Shown: positions 7,109-18,185, numbered from the stretch's first letter. The stretch: 64,000 nucleotides of DNA from Streptomyces pilosus (GCF_014649835.1 NZ_BMTU01000001.1:930001-994000); one strand, 5' to 3'. Translations and numbers: made by a program. Notes: generated by a model from the sequence alone, not told the origin.

Positions 7109-10100
7109 ATGACCAACTCCCCCCAGCGCGATTCCATATCGGGCACCAGACGCGTGGCCCGCATCGCCGTGGCCGCCGGTCTCGTCGCCGCGCTCTCCGC
7201 GGCCGGGCCCGTCCCGCTGGCCCTCGCCGCCGACACCCCGCCCGCCGCGCCGGCCGACGCCGACGTCAAGTCCGCCCCCGAGAAGCTCGGTTCGGACGAC
7301 GCCGACCTGCTGGCGGAGGCCAAGGCCGACGGCGCCAAGCACGTCACGATGATGATCGCCACCGCTCCCGGCAAGACCGAGCAGGTCGCCGAGCAGCTGA
7401 ACGCGGTCAAGGGCGGCTCGGTCGGCCGGACCGACGACAAGCTCGGCTACGTCCGCGCCACCGTCCCCACCGGCAAGGCCGACGCGGCGATCGCCGCCGC
7501 CACCAAGCTCTCCTCCGTGCACGGCGTCGACCTGCGCGACGAGATCCCGCTGGACGACCCGACGCCCGCCGCGGACACCACGAAGAGCGCCAAGGGCAAG
7601 GGCAAGGGCGGCCAGAAGACCTACTCCGGCCCCGACCGGCGGACGCCCGCGGAGAACCCGTACAACCCGTCCTTCGAGACCGGTGCCGTCGACTTCGTCG
7701 AGGACAACCCGAAGGCGGACGGCCGCGGCGTCACCATCGGCATCCTCGACTCCGGTGTGGACCTCGGCCACCCCGCGCTGCAGAAGACCACCACCGGCGA
7801 GCGCAAGATCGTCGACTGGGTGACGGCGACCGACCCGATCGTCGACAACGACCGGACCTGGCGTCCGATGGTGTCCTCCGTCTCCGGGCCCACCTTCACC
7901 TACGGCGGCGCGACCTGGACGGCCCCGGCGGGCACGTACCAGATCAGCACGTTCCTGGAGTCGTACACCACCGGCGGCGACGCGGACGGCGACGCCAACC
8001 GCGACGGCGACACCACCGACTCCTGGGGCATGCTCTACGACGCGCAGGCCGGCACGGTCCGCGTCGACCTGAACAACAACCGGGACTTCTCCGACGACAC
8101 CCCGATGAAGCCGTACAAGGACGGCTTCCAAATCGGGTACTTCGGCACCGACGACCCGAAGACCGACGTGGTGGAGCGCCAGCCGTTCGTCGTGGAGATC
8201 CGCAAGGACGTCCCGATGGACCCCTACGGCGGCGACTGGACCGGCAAGAAGGCCGACTTCGTCAACATCGGTGTCATCGAGGGCTCGCACGGCTCGCACG
8301 TCGCCGGCATCACGGCCGCCAACGGCCTGTTCGGCGGCCGGATGGACGGCGCCGCGCCCGGCGCGAAGCTCGTCTCCTCCCGCGCCTGCACCTGGTCCGG
8401 CGGCTGCACCAACGTGGCGCTCACCGAGGGCATGATCGACCTCGTCACCAAGCGCGGTGTCGACATCGTCAACATGTCCATCGGCGGCCTGCCGGCGCTC
8501 AACGACGGCAACAACGCCCGCGCGGAGCTCTACACCCGGCTCATCGACACCTACGGCGTCCAGCTGGTGATCTCCGCGGGCAACTCCGGCCCCGGCGCCA
8601 ACACCATCGGCGACCCCGCCCTGTCGGACAAGGTCATCTCCGTCGGCGCGACCGCCTCCAAGGAGACCTGGGCCGCCAACTACGGCTCCGAGGTGCGCAC
8701 CAAGTACGACATGATGCCCTTCTCCTCGCGCGGTCCGCGTGAGGACGGCGGCTTCACGCCGACCCTGGTCGCCCCCGGAGCGGCCATCAACACCATCCAG
8801 ACGTGGGTCCCGGGCGCCCCGGTCGCCGAGGCGGGCTACGACCTGCCGGCCGGCTACGGCATGCTCCAGGGCACCTCGATGGCCTCCCCGCAGGCCACCG
8901 GCGCCGCCGCGCTGCTGCTGTCCGCCGCGAAGCAGAAGCGCATCGACCTCACCCCGGCGAAGCTGCGCACCGCCCTCACCTCCACCGCCGAGCACATCAA
9001 GGGTGTGCAGGCTTACGAGGAGGGCGCCGGCCTCATCGACATCGAGGACGCCTGGGACGCCATCCGCGACGGTGCCACCGCGCACGAGTACACGGTGCAG
9101 GCGCCGGTCGACACCGCGATCGACCAGTTCCTGAAGACCCCGGGCTCCGGCACGGGCCTGTACGACCGTGAGGGCGGCCTGAAGGCCGGCCAGAAGAAGA
9201 CGTACGACATCACGATCACCCGTACGTCCGGTCCCGACCGTGCGCTCCGCCACGAACTCGACATCGAGAACAACGAGGGCCGCACCTTCCGCATCGTCGG
9301 CGACGACGACGTCGTGCTGCCGCTGAACAAGCCGGTCACCGTCAAGGTCCAGGCCGCGCCCGGTTCGGCCGGCATCAAGAGCGCCATCCTCGAGGTCGAC
9401 GACCCGCGCACCGAGGGTGTCGACCGGCAGGTCCTGAACACCGTGGTCGTCTCGGCTCCGCTGCAGCACACCTTCTCCGCGTCGGGCACGGCCCAGCGCA
9501 ACAGCAGCACCTCCTACTTCGTCACCGTGCCGGAGGGTGCGAAGACGCTGGAGATCGCGATGAGCGGGCTGAAGGCCACCAGCCAGACCCGGTTCATCGC
9601 CATCCACCCCTACGGTGTCCCGGCCGACCCGACGTCGACGGTCAACTGCTACCCGAACTACAGCAACCCGGCCAACACCTGCCGCCCCGACGTGCGTTCG
9701 TACGCGAACCCGCAGCCGGGCGTCTGGGAGATCGAGGTCGAGTCGCGCCGCACGTCGCCGCTGCTCGACAACCCGTACAAGCTGGACGTCGCCGTGCTCG
9801 GCGCGGCCTTCGACCCGGAGACCGTGACGGTGCCCGAGGCGAAGATCGGCACGCCCGCCACCGCCACCTGGACGGTGACGAACGAGGCCGCCGCCATCGA
9901 CGGCAAGCTGGTGGGCGGGCCGCTCGGCTCGTCCAGGACGGAGCGTCCCGCCATCAGGACCGGCGAGAAGCGGACGACGACCGTCGAGGTGCCCGCGGGT
10001 GCCGCGTCGCTCGACGTCTCCATCGGCAACGTCTCCGACACCGCCGCCGACCTGGACCTGGCCGTCTACGACCAGGCGGGCAACCGCGTCGCCCAGTCCG

Positions 10101-10429
10101 CCGACGGCGACTCGGAGGAGTCGGTCTCCGTCGCCTCCCCGGCGGCCGGCACGTACACCATCGAGGTGGACGGCTACTCGGTCCCGGCCGGTTCGACGGA
10201 CTACGACTACCTGGACGTGTTCTTCTCCTCCACGCTCGGCACCGTCGGCGTCGACGGCTCCGCGCCGGTGAAGCTGGGCACGGGCGACTCGGCCACCGTC
10301 TCCGGCGAGGTCACCGTCGCCGCGGCGGCTCCCGAGGGACGCGCGTTCTTCGGACGCGTGCAGCTGGTGAACGAGCGCGGCACGGTCGCGGGCCTCGGCA
10401 ACGTGGCGATCGGCAAGGTCGTCCCGTAA
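7109..10429 (+). CDS. Secreted subtilisin-like serine protease (S8), with C-terminal PPC-like domain
   Basis: This 1106-residue exported protease begins with a signal peptide (basic RRVAR, a hydrophobic stretch, then LALA before ADTPP) near residues 1-40. A lysine-rich propeptide (KGKGKGG) separates the pro-region from the catalytic domain. The triad is D214 (ILDSGVD), H394 (GSHGSHVAG) and S590 (GTSMASPQ), with the oxyanion SAGNSGP between. An insert of about 180 residues separates D and H, much longer than in subtilisin and reminiscent of tripeptidyl-peptidase-like S8 enzymes. A bacterial pre-peptidase C-terminal-type beta domain lies near residues 960-1050. ATG 7109 follows AAGGGA by 5 bases; ATG 7103 is the alternative. 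Confidence 0.92.
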   Translation: MTNSPQRDSISGTRRVARIAVAAGLVAALSAAGPVPLALAADTPPAAPADADVKSAPEKLGSDDADLLAEAKADGAKHVTMMIATAPGKTEQVAEQLNAVKGGSVGRTDDKLGYVRATVPTGKADAAIAAATKLSSVHGVDLRDEIPLDDPTPAADTTKSAKGKGKGGQKTYSGPDRRTPAENPYNPSFETGAVDFVEDNPKADGRGVTIGILDSGVDLGHPALQKTTTGERKIVDWVTATDPIVDNDRTWRPMVSSVSGPTFTYGGATWTAPAGTYQISTFLESYTTGGDADGDANRDGDTTDSWGMLYDAQAGTVRVDLNNNRDFSDDTPMKPYKDGFQIGYFGTDDPKTDVVERQPFVVEIRKDVPMDPYGGDWTGKKADFVNIGVIEGSHGSHVAGITAANGLFGGRMDGAAPGAKLVSSRACTWSGGCTNVALTEGMIDLVTKRGVDIVNMSIGGLPALNDGNNARAELYTRLIDTYGVQLVISAGNSGPGANTIGDPALSDKVISVGATASKETWAANYGSEVRTKYDMMPFSSRGPREDGGFTPTLVAPGAAINTIQTWVPGAPVAEAGYDLPAGYGMLQGTSMASPQATGAAALLLSAAKQKRIDLTPAKLRTALTSTAEHIKGVQAYEEGAGLIDIEDAWDAIRDGATAHEYTVQAPVDTAIDQFLKTPGSGTGLYDREGGLKAGQKKTYDITITRTSGPDRALRHELDIENNEGRTFRIVGDDDVVLPLNKPVTVKVQAAPGSAGIKSAILEVDDPRTEGVDRQVLNTVVVSAPLQHTFSASGTAQRNSSTSYFVTVPEGAKTLEIAMSGLKATSQTRFIAIHPYGVPADPTSTVNCYPNYSNPANTCRPDVRSYANPQPGVWEIEVESRRTSPLLDNPYKLDVAVLGAAFDPETVTVPEAKIGTPATATWTVTNEAAAIDGKLVGGPLGSSRTERPAIRTGEKRTTTVEVPAGAASLDVSIGNVSDTAADLDLAVYDQAGNRVAQSADGDSEESVSVASPAAGTYTIEVDGYSVPAGSTDYDYLDVFFSSTLGTVGVDGSAPVKLGTGDSATVSGEVTVAAAAPEGRAFFGRVQLVNERGTVAGLGNVAIGKVVP

Positions 10430-10450
10430 GCGGCTGACACAGCACGCGCG

Positions 10451-10480
10451 GGGGCGGGCGTCCGTACGGACGCCCGCCCC
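10451..10480. terminator. Bidirectional palindromic terminator
   Basis: A 30-base perfect palindrome (GGGGCGGGCGTCC, GTAC, complement) lies between the convergent ends of the protease and the membrane partner gene. It can serve both strands. Confidence 0.85.
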
Positions 10481-10490
10481 TTCGTCGTCC

Positions 10491-11474
10491 TCAGCCGCAG
10501 GTGAGGGTGCGCGACGCCGGGAGCGAGGCGGTGATCCGGGCCCGCTCGGGGGCGATGTCCGGCTCGCCGACGACCACCGCGTCCGGGTGTTCGCCGCCGG
10601 ACGGCAGGCCGACCAGCACACGGTCGCCCGGTCGCAGCGGGGACGCCCCGGCGGTGTCCCGGAGGAACGTGACCTCCCCTTCGCCCTTGTAGTACCGGTC
10701 GGCCCGCAGCGTGACGCGCTCCACGCCCGCTGCCCCCGGCACCCGCTCCACCGCCGTCACCGTGCCTTCGGCGACCAGGCGCGCGCAGGCCAGGTAGCGG
10801 GGGCTGCCGAAGGCGACGCCGCCCGCCTCCTTGGAGTCCGCGGCGGCCCCCTGGGCCGTCGAGCCGTCCGCTCCCCCGCCCTGCGTCACCAGCCAGCCCG
10901 TGCCGAGCACCAGACCGGCGGCGGCAGCGGCGACCAGCCCGCCGAGGACGGCCTTCGCCGTACGGCGGCGGTGGGGGCCGCGGGTCCCGCCGGCGGTGCG
11001 GGGACGGGCGCCCCCGCGCCCCGGCGACGCGCCCGGGAGGCGTGGCGCCGGGTCCCGTCCGGGCGCGGCGCCGGTGTCCGGCCGGTCCCCGCCGTCGTTG
11101 CCCCGGCCGTCTCCGGGGCGGGGAAGCGGTCCCGCCGACGGGGCCGGGGTGTCCCGGCTCCCGGAGGCCGGGTCGGCCGGGGGCCGTGGTGCCGCGTCCG
11201 CGGCGCCGGTGTCCGGCCGGGCCGCCGTCTCCCCGCTGCCCGCCGGGCCGGCGCCCGGCGGGCCGGCGAGGGCGTCGCCGATCGCCGTCAGCCGCTCGCG
11301 CAGCACCGCCAGGTCGGCGACGGCGGCGTCCCGCTCGGCCAGGAACTCCGGATCCCGCCGGGCCGGCTCCGGCAGGGGCTCGTCGAGGAGGGCCGCCATC
11401 AGGGCGTCCATGCCGTCGTACTCGGGTCCTGGCCCCTCGCGGGACGGGTCCCGGGACTCGTCGTGGGCGGTCAT
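10491..11474 (-). CDS. Putative anti-sigma factor, single-pass membrane protein
   Basis: This 327-residue protein is encoded immediately downstream of an ECF sigma gene. The acidic cytoplasmic N-terminus (about residues 1-70, LMAALLDEPLPEP) is followed by a long Pro/Gly-rich disordered segment, one transmembrane helix near 170-195 (VLGGLVAAAAAGLVLG) and an extracytoplasmic domain of about 120 residues with two cysteines (LACARL and the terminal TCG). Topology and position fit a sigma-sequestering partner that senses outside signals, but no zinc-binding ASD motif is visible. ATG 11474 follows the sigma stop by one base, implying translational coupling. Confidence 0.65.
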   Translation of the reverse strand: MTAHDESRDPSREGPGPEYDGMDALMAALLDEPLPEPARRDPEFLAERDAAVADLAVLRERLTAIGDALAGPPGAGPAGSGETAARPDTGAADAAPRPPADPASGSRDTPAPSAGPLPRPGDGRGNDGGDRPDTGAAPGRDPAPRLPGASPGRGGARPRTAGGTRGPHRRRTAKAVLGGLVAAAAAGLVLGTGWLVTQGGGADGSTAQGAAADSKEAGGVAFGSPRYLACARLVAEGTVTAVERVPGAAGVERVTLRADRYYKGEGEVTFLRDTAGASPLRPGDRVLVGLPSGGEHPDAVVVGEPDIAPERARITASLPASRTLTCG

Positions 11475-11475
11475 G

Positions 11476-12012
11476 TCACACCACCTCGTCCTCGTGCAGG
11501 CGGGCGCGCAGGGCCCGTACGGCGCTGTGCAGCCTGCTCTTGACCGTGCCCTCCGGAACACCGAGCTGCTCGGCGATCGAGCGCACCGGCAGATCGGCGT
11601 AGAAGCGCAGCACGACGACCTGGCGCTGTGCGTCGGGCAGCCGGTCCAGGCCCCGGGCGACGGCGAGGGAGAGCACACTGGTCTCCTCGCCGGAGGGCGC
11701 CTGGGTCTGCCGCAGCGCGGCCAGCCGCTCCCCGAGCCGTTCCTGGCGGCGCTTGGCCCGGTGCCAGTCCATGGCGAGGTTGGAGGCGACGACCGCCGCC
11801 CACGCCGAGACGTCCCGGGGTGCCTCCCGCCCGCTCGCGGCCCGCTCCAGCAGCCGCAGGCGGACCTGCTGCACCCCGTCCGGCAGGTCCGCCTGCGGTA
11901 CCCCGCCCAGGGCGAGCACCGCCCGCACCCGGCGTTCCTGTGCCGCGTCCAGCGGGTCGTCGTCGGCAGCGACGTACGCCCCCCGGCCGCGCCGGATCCT
12001 TCCGCGCAGCAC
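11476..12012 (-). CDS. RNA polymerase ECF sigma factor
   Basis: This 178-residue sigma-70 family protein directs RNA polymerase to a small regulon. Region 2 lies around residues 35-95 (DGVQQVRLRLLERA, then NLAMDWHRAKRR). Region 4 is at about 120-172, with LPDAQRQVVVLRF and the helix-turn-helix SIAEQLGVPEGTVKSRL. There is no region 1.1 or 3, as in extracytoplasmic function sigmas. GTG 12012 follows a G-rich ribosome binding site. An ECF-like promoter lies 30 bases upstream, suggesting autoregulation. The membrane partner gene follows directly. Confidence 0.9.
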   Translation of the reverse strand: MLRGRIRRGRGAYVAADDDPLDAAQERRVRAVLALGGVPQADLPDGVQQVRLRLLERAASGREAPRDVSAWAAVVASNLAMDWHRAKRRQERLGERLAALRQTQAPSGEETSVLSLAVARGLDRLPDAQRQVVVLRFYADLPVRSIAEQLGVPEGTVKSRLHSAVRALRARLHEDEVV

Positions 12013-13363
<1,351 letters not shown>

Positions 13364-13381
13364 GCAGGCCGAAGGACATCA

Positions 13382-13417
13382 CGAGGGGCGGTCACCGGGC
13401 GCGGTGACCGCCCCTCG
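13382..13417 (+). terminator. Hairpin terminator after asd
   Basis: CGAGGGGCGGTCACC and its exact complement form a 15-bp stem around a 6-base loop, 18 bases after the asd stop. Confidence 0.8.
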
Positions 13418-13557
13418 GCGCTCCCGCAGCGCCAGGTACCGCCGCGGCGCCGCGCCGCGGGATCGAGGGGTATCCCCATGGTCCGGCTCCGTCATCGCCC
13501 GATCCCGATCCCGCGTGGAAGGATGACGCAACCCACACATAACGAGGAGATGACCGC

Positions 13558-16134
13558 GTGCCTGGCACAAACCTGACTCGCGAAGAGGCGCAGCAGCGGG
13601 CGAAGCTGCTGACCGTTGACTCGTACGAGATCGATCTCGATCTCTCCGGCGCGCAGGAGGGCGGCACCTACCGGTCCGTGACCACGGTGCGCTTCGACGT
13701 CGCCGAGGACGGCCACGGCGCGGAGTCGTTCATCGACCTGGTCGCTCCGACCGTGCACGAGGTGACCCTCAACGGCGACTCCCTCGACCCGGCCGAGGTC
13801 TTCGCGGATTCCCGCATCGCGCTGCCGGGCCTGCTCCGGGGCCGCAACGTGCTGCGGGTGGAGGCGGACTGCGCCTACACCAACACGGGTGAGGGCCTGC
13901 ACCGCTTCGTCGACCCGGTGGACGACCAGGCGTACCTGTACACCCAGTTCGAGGTGCCGGACGCCCGCCGCGTCTTCGCGAGCTTCGAGCAGCCGGACCT
14001 CAAGGCGACCTTCCGGTTCACCGTGAAGGCGCCGGAGGGCTGGACCGTCGTCTCCAACTCGCCGACGCCGGAGCCGCGCGACAACGTCTGGGAGTTCGCG
14101 CCGACCCCGCGCATCTCGACGTACATCACGGCGCTGGTCGCCGGCCCGTACCACTCCGTGCACAGCGTGTACGAGAAGGACGGCCAGTCCGTGCCGCTCG
14201 GCATCTACTGCCGGCCCTCGCTCGCCGAGCACCTCGACGCGGACGCGATCTTCGCGGTGACCCGGCAGGGCTTCGAGTGGTTCCAGGAGAAGTTCGACTA
14301 CGCGTACCCGTTCGAGAAGTACGACCAGCTGTTCGTGCCGGAGTTCAACGCGGGCGCGATGGAGAACGCGGGCGCGGTGACCATCCGGGACCAGTACGTG
14401 TTCCGGTCCAAGGTGACCGACGCCGCGTACGAGGTGCGGGCCGCCACGATCCTGCACGAGCTGGCCCACATGTGGTTCGGCGACCTGGTCACCATGGAGT
14501 GGTGGAACGACCTGTGGCTGAACGAGTCGTTCGCCACCTACGCCGAGGCCGCCTGCCAGGCCGACGCGCCCGGCTCGAAGTGGCCGCACTCGTGGACGAC
14601 GTTCGCGAACTCCATGAAGACCTGGGCCTACCGCCAGGACCAGCTGCCGTCCACGCACCCGATCATGGCGGACATCCGCGACCTGGACGACGTGCTCGTC
14701 AACTTCGACGGCATCACGTACGCCAAGGGCGCCTCGGTGCTGAAGCAGCTCGTCGCCTACGTCGGTGAGGACGCGTTCTTCCGGGGCGTACAGGCGTACT
14801 TCAAGCGCCACGCGTACGGCAACACGCGCCTGTCCGACCTGCTGGGCGCGCTGGAGGAGACCTCCGGCCGCGACCTGAGGACCTGGTCGAAGCAGTGGCT
14901 GGAGACGGCCGGCATCAACGTGCTGCGCCCGGAGATCGAGACGGACGGCAACGGTGTCATCACCTCCTTCGCCATCCGCCAGGAGGCCCCCGCGCTCCCG
15001 GCCGGCGCGAAGGGCGAGCCGACCCTGCGCCCGCACCGCATCGCGATCGGCCTGTACGACCTCGACGGGTCGACCGGCAAGCTGGTGCGCGGCGACCGAG
15101 TGGAACTGGACGTCGACGGCGAGCTGACCGAGGTGCCGCAGCTGGCCGGCAAGCCCCGTCCGGCCGTCGTCCTGCTCAACGACGACGACCTGTCCTACGC
15201 CAAGGTCCGCCTGGACGAGCAGTCCCTGGCCTTCGTCACGGAGCACCTGGGCGACTTCGCGTCCTCCCTGCCGCGCGCGCTGTGCTGGGCCTCCGCCTGG
15301 GACATGACCCGGGACGCGGAGCTCCCCGCCCGCGACTACCTCTCGCTCGTGCTGTCGGGCATCGGCAAGGAGTCCGACATCGGTGTCGTGCAGTCGCTGC
15401 ACCGCCAGGTGAAGCTGGCGATCGACCTGTACACCGACCCGGGCGCCCGCGAGTCGCTGCTGGCCCGCTGGACCGACGCCACGCTGGCCCACCTGCGGAC
15501 CGCCGAGCCGGCGAGCGACCACCAGCTCGCGTGGGCACGCGCCTTCGCGGCGACCGCCCGCACCCCGGAGCAGCTCGACCTGCTGGAGGCGCTGCTGGCC
15601 GGCACGCAGACCGTCGAGGGGCTGGCCGTGGACACGGAGCTGCGCTGGGCGTTCGTGCAGCGGCTGGCGGCGGTGGGCCGCTACGACGAGGCGGAGATCG
15701 CGGACGAGTACGAGCGGGACCGGACGGCGGCCGGCGAGCGGCACGCCGCGACCGCCCGCGCGGCCCGCCCGACCGAGGAGGCCAAGGCGGAGGCGTGGGC
15801 CTCGGTCGTCGACTCCGACAAGCTGCCGAACGCCGTGCAGGAAGCGGTCATCGCCGGCTTCGTCCAGACCGACCAGCGCGAGCTGCTGGCCCCGTACACC
15901 GACCGGTACTTCGAGGTGCTGGCGGACGTCTGGGCGTCCCGCTCGCACGAGATGGCCCAGCAGATCGCCGTCGGCCTCTACCCGGGCATCCAGGTGTCCG
16001 GCGAGACCCTCGACAGGACCGACGCCTGGCTGACCGCGACCTCCCCCAACGCGGCCCTGCGCCGCCTGGTCTCGGAGTCCCGCGCGGGAGTCGAACGCGC
16101 CCTGCGCGCCCAGGCGGCGGACGCGGGGGCGTAG
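13558..16134 (+). CDS. pepN: Aminopeptidase N, M1 family (second copy)
   Basis: This second 858-residue M1 aminopeptidase has the same length as the one at 2524 and aligns with it along its whole length. GAMEN is at 266-270 and the zinc site is H300-E301-L-A-H304 with E323 (LNESFA). All catalytic features are intact. The copies differ near the zinc site (HEMAH with WWDDLWLKES in copy one, HELAH with WWNDLWLNES here) and throughout the C-terminal half, so substrate preference may differ. GTG 13558 follows GAGGAG. The protein is cytoplasmic and monocistronic, with a terminator behind it. Confidence 0.95.
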   Translation: MPGTNLTREEAQQRAKLLTVDSYEIDLDLSGAQEGGTYRSVTTVRFDVAEDGHGAESFIDLVAPTVHEVTLNGDSLDPAEVFADSRIALPGLLRGRNVLRVEADCAYTNTGEGLHRFVDPVDDQAYLYTQFEVPDARRVFASFEQPDLKATFRFTVKAPEGWTVVSNSPTPEPRDNVWEFAPTPRISTYITALVAGPYHSVHSVYEKDGQSVPLGIYCRPSLAEHLDADAIFAVTRQGFEWFQEKFDYAYPFEKYDQLFVPEFNAGAMENAGAVTIRDQYVFRSKVTDAAYEVRAATILHELAHMWFGDLVTMEWWNDLWLNESFATYAEAACQADAPGSKWPHSWTTFANSMKTWAYRQDQLPSTHPIMADIRDLDDVLVNFDGITYAKGASVLKQLVAYVGEDAFFRGVQAYFKRHAYGNTRLSDLLGALEETSGRDLRTWSKQWLETAGINVLRPEIETDGNGVITSFAIRQEAPALPAGAKGEPTLRPHRIAIGLYDLDGSTGKLVRGDRVELDVDGELTEVPQLAGKPRPAVVLLNDDDLSYAKVRLDEQSLAFVTEHLGDFASSLPRALCWASAWDMTRDAELPARDYLSLVLSGIGKESDIGVVQSLHRQVKLAIDLYTDPGARESLLARWTDATLAHLRTAEPASDHQLAWARAFAATARTPEQLDLLEALLAGTQTVEGLAVDTELRWAFVQRLAAVGRYDEAEIADEYERDRTAAGERHAATARAARPTEEAKAEAWASVVDSDKLPNAVQEAVIAGFVQTDQRELLAPYTDRYFEVLADVWASRSHEMAQQIAVGLYPGIQVSGETLDRTDAWLTATSPNAALRRLVSESRAGVERALRAQAADAGA

Positions 16135-16153
16135 ACCCCGTACGCCCCGGGGA

Positions 16154-16188
16154 CGAGGGGCGCCCGGCTTCGTGCCGGGCGCCCCTCG
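16154..16188 (+). terminator. Hairpin terminator after second pepN
   Basis: CGAGGGGCGCCCGGC and its complement form a perfect 15-bp stem with loop TTCGT, 19 bases after the stop. Confidence 0.8.
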
Positions 16189-16489
16189 CCGGTTCCGCGG
16201 CCCACCGCGCAGGCGTCCTGGTCGGGCGTGAGCCGCACCGGCGGTGACGCGCCGCCGGTGCGGCGGGACCACCGTCCGTCCGAGGGCCGGCGGGAACCGG
16301 AGCGTCCAGCCGTCCACCGGTGCGGGGCCGGTTCAGGTGACGGTGCAGGTGACGGTGAGATCGACCGTCGCGCCGGTGCCCCGGGCCGTCACCTTCCGGT
16401 CCACCCGGCAGGCGGGCTCCGCCCGCGCAGGCCGGCGGGCAGGTCGTCCACCGCGTGGGACCCGCCGTCGGCGGTGGTGCCGATCCAGG
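16189..16489. other. Non-coding stretch, possible gene relic
   Basis: These 301 bases separate the pepN terminator from the exporter gene. No frame gives a convincing full protein. On the minus strand a short piece ending GTGATVDLTVTCTVT and, in another frame, TRVTWIGTTADGG have beta-domain character. They could be scraps of a decayed secreted protein; support is weak. Confidence 0.3.
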
Positions 16490-17455
16490 TCACCCGGGTC
16501 GGCATCCCGCGGTCGCCTCAACGGGGACCTTCGGCGGTTCCCCGGCCGCGCGCGGGGCGCGGGAGGGCGCGAGCGCGTCGGGGGCGGGACGGGGACGTGG
16601 GGTGATCTGGCCCGCCACCGTCGCGCCGAACGCAAGCGCCATGCCGGCCAGCTGGAGCGGCGTCAGGGTCTCGCCGAGGGCCGCCCGGCCGACCACCGCC
16701 GCCGTGAGCGGGGAGAGCGGGCCGAGGAAGGTGACCTGGGTGGCGGTGAGCCGGCCGATGCCGCGGAACCAGAGCCAGTAGGCGATCGCCGTGTTCGCCA
16801 GCGCGAGGTAGAGGTGGCCCCCGATCGCCGGGGCGTCCAGGGCGGGCGGGGCGCCCTCGGCCAGCAGGGCGACGGGGGCGATCAGCAGGCCGCCCGCGGT
16901 GAGCTGCCAGCCGGTGAGGGCGAGGGGTCCCACGCCGTCCGGGCGGCCCCACCGCTGGGTGAGCACGGTGCCCGCGGACATGGACGCGGTGGCGGCGAGG
17001 GCGGCGAGCACGCCGACCGGGTCCAGCGCCCCGGCCGCCTTCAGCACGACCAGGCTGACACCGGACGCCGCGACGACCCCGGTGAGGACGCTCCGGGCCG
17101 TCGGCCGCTGCCCCAGCAGCGGGGCCGAGAGGGCGACCACGAGCAGGGGACCGGCCGAGCCGACGACCGCCGCCATGCCGCCGGGCAGCCGGTAGGCGGA
17201 GAGGAACAGCAGCGGGAAGAAGGCCCCGATGTTGAGCGCGCCGAGCACCGCCGACTTCCACCACCAGGCACCGCGCGGCAGCACGCGGACGAGGGCGAGC
17301 AGGACCAGTCCGGCCGGCAGCGCGCGCAGCAGGCCGGTGAACAGGGGGCGGTCCGGCGGGAGGAACTCCGTGGTGACGGCGTAGGTGGTGCCCCAGGAGA
17401 CGGGCGCGAGGGCGGTGAGGGCGACGAGAGCCGTGCGGGCGCGGCGCGGGGACAT
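16490..17455 (-). CDS. EamA/DMT-family transporter
   Basis: This 321-residue inner-membrane protein has about ten hydrophobic helices arranged as two EamA repeats. The first opens with APVSWGTTYAVTTEFLPP and the second with LTQRWGRPDGVGPLALTGWQ. Such proteins export amino acids, metabolites or drugs by proton exchange; the substrate is unknown. The charged C-terminal tail (about 35 residues) is Pro/Arg-rich. ATG 17455 is preferred because AAGGGG lies 5 bases upstream; GTG 17459-17461 is also in frame. It is divergent from a MarR regulator, with a perfect inverted repeat between them. Confidence 0.88.
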   Translation of the reverse strand: MSPRRARTALVALTALAPVSWGTTYAVTTEFLPPDRPLFTGLLRALPAGLVLLALVRVLPRGAWWWKSAVLGALNIGAFFPLLFLSAYRLPGGMAAVVGSAGPLLVVALSAPLLGQRPTARSVLTGVVAASGVSLVVLKAAGALDPVGVLAALAATASMSAGTVLTQRWGRPDGVGPLALTGWQLTAGGLLIAPVALLAEGAPPALDAPAIGGHLYLALANTAIAYWLWFRGIGRLTATQVTFLGPLSPLTAAVVGRAALGETLTPLQLAGMALAFGATVAGQITPRPRPAPDALAPSRAPRAAGEPPKVPVEATAGCRPG

Positions 17456-17478
17456 GGACACCCCTTCCAGTAGGTCGC

Positions 17479-17502
17479 AAGTAGCTTACTCGCAAGCTAC
17501 TT
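17479..17502. promoter_or_regulatory. MarR operator between divergent genes
   Basis: AAGTAGCTT (17479) and its exact complement AAGCTACTT (17494) flank a 6-base spacer in an AT-rich patch. It lies 23 bases from the exporter start and 53 bases from the MarR start, the expected place for an autoregulated MarR operator. Confidence 0.7.
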
Positions 17503-17555
17503 ATTGTCGAGCCACTTTCTTGCGGGTGATCCCGCGGGCGCGGATACTCCTCGCC

Positions 17556-18080
17556 ATGAGCACATCCCAGGAGCCGCGCGCCCAGGATCCCGTCGACGCG
17601 ATCGTCGAGCAGTGGGCGCGGGTGCGGCCCGATCTCGACACGGCCGGCATGGAGGTCTTCGGGCGCGTCTTCCGGCTCGCGCGCGCCATGGGCGACCGGA
17701 TGGAGAAGGCGTACGCCCGGTACGGCATCTCGCGCGGGGAGTTCGACGTGCTGGCCACCCTGCGGCGGGCCGGGGAGCCCTACACGCTCTCCCCGCGGGA
17801 GCTCTCGGGCGCGCTGATGCTGACCACCGGCGGGATGACGGGGCGGCTCGACAAGCTGGAGCGGGCGGGGCTGCTGCGCCGCTCCCCCGATCCGCACGAC
17901 CGGCGCGGGCTCCAGGTCACGCTCACCGAGGAGGGGCTGGAGCTGATCGACCGGGCGGTCGGCGCGGGGCTCGCCGAGCAGACGGAGGCGCTGGCCGCGC
18001 TCGGCGGGGAGCGGGCGGCGCAGTTGTCCTCGCTGCTGCGGGAGTTGCTGTCGGCCACCGAGCGACAGGGGATGCCCTGA
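17556..18080 (+). CDS. MarR-family transcriptional regulator
   Basis: This 174-residue winged-helix regulator probably represses the divergent EamA exporter and itself through the inverted repeat at 17479-17502. The DNA-recognition region LSPRELSGALMLTTGGMTGRL is followed by the wing with DPHDRRGLQVTLTEEG, both typical of MarR. Flanking helices form the dimer interface and ligand pocket. The inducer is unknown. ATG 17556 has no good ribosome binding site; an in-frame GTG at 17526 is possible. Confidence 0.9.
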   Translation: MSTSQEPRAQDPVDAIVEQWARVRPDLDTAGMEVFGRVFRLARAMGDRMEKAYARYGISRGEFDVLATLRRAGEPYTLSPRELSGALMLTTGGMTGRLDKLERAGLLRRSPDPHDRRGLQVTLTEEGLELIDRAVGAGLAEQTEALAALGGERAAQLSSLLRELLSATERQGMP

Positions 18081-18118
18081 CGGGGACGGGCCGGGCGTCC
18101 CTCACGGAGGGCAGCGCG

Positions 18119-18158
18119 GAGGGCGCCGGCGTCCGCTCGTCGCGGTGCCGGCGCCCTC
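18119..18158. terminator. Terminator between convergent genes
   Basis: GAGGGCGCCGGC and its complement form a 12-bp stem with a 16-base loop, between the MarR stop and the stop of the small membrane protein on the other strand. Confidence 0.7.
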
Positions 18159-18185
18159 GGTCACGTGCGTGGTGGGTGCTCCGGG

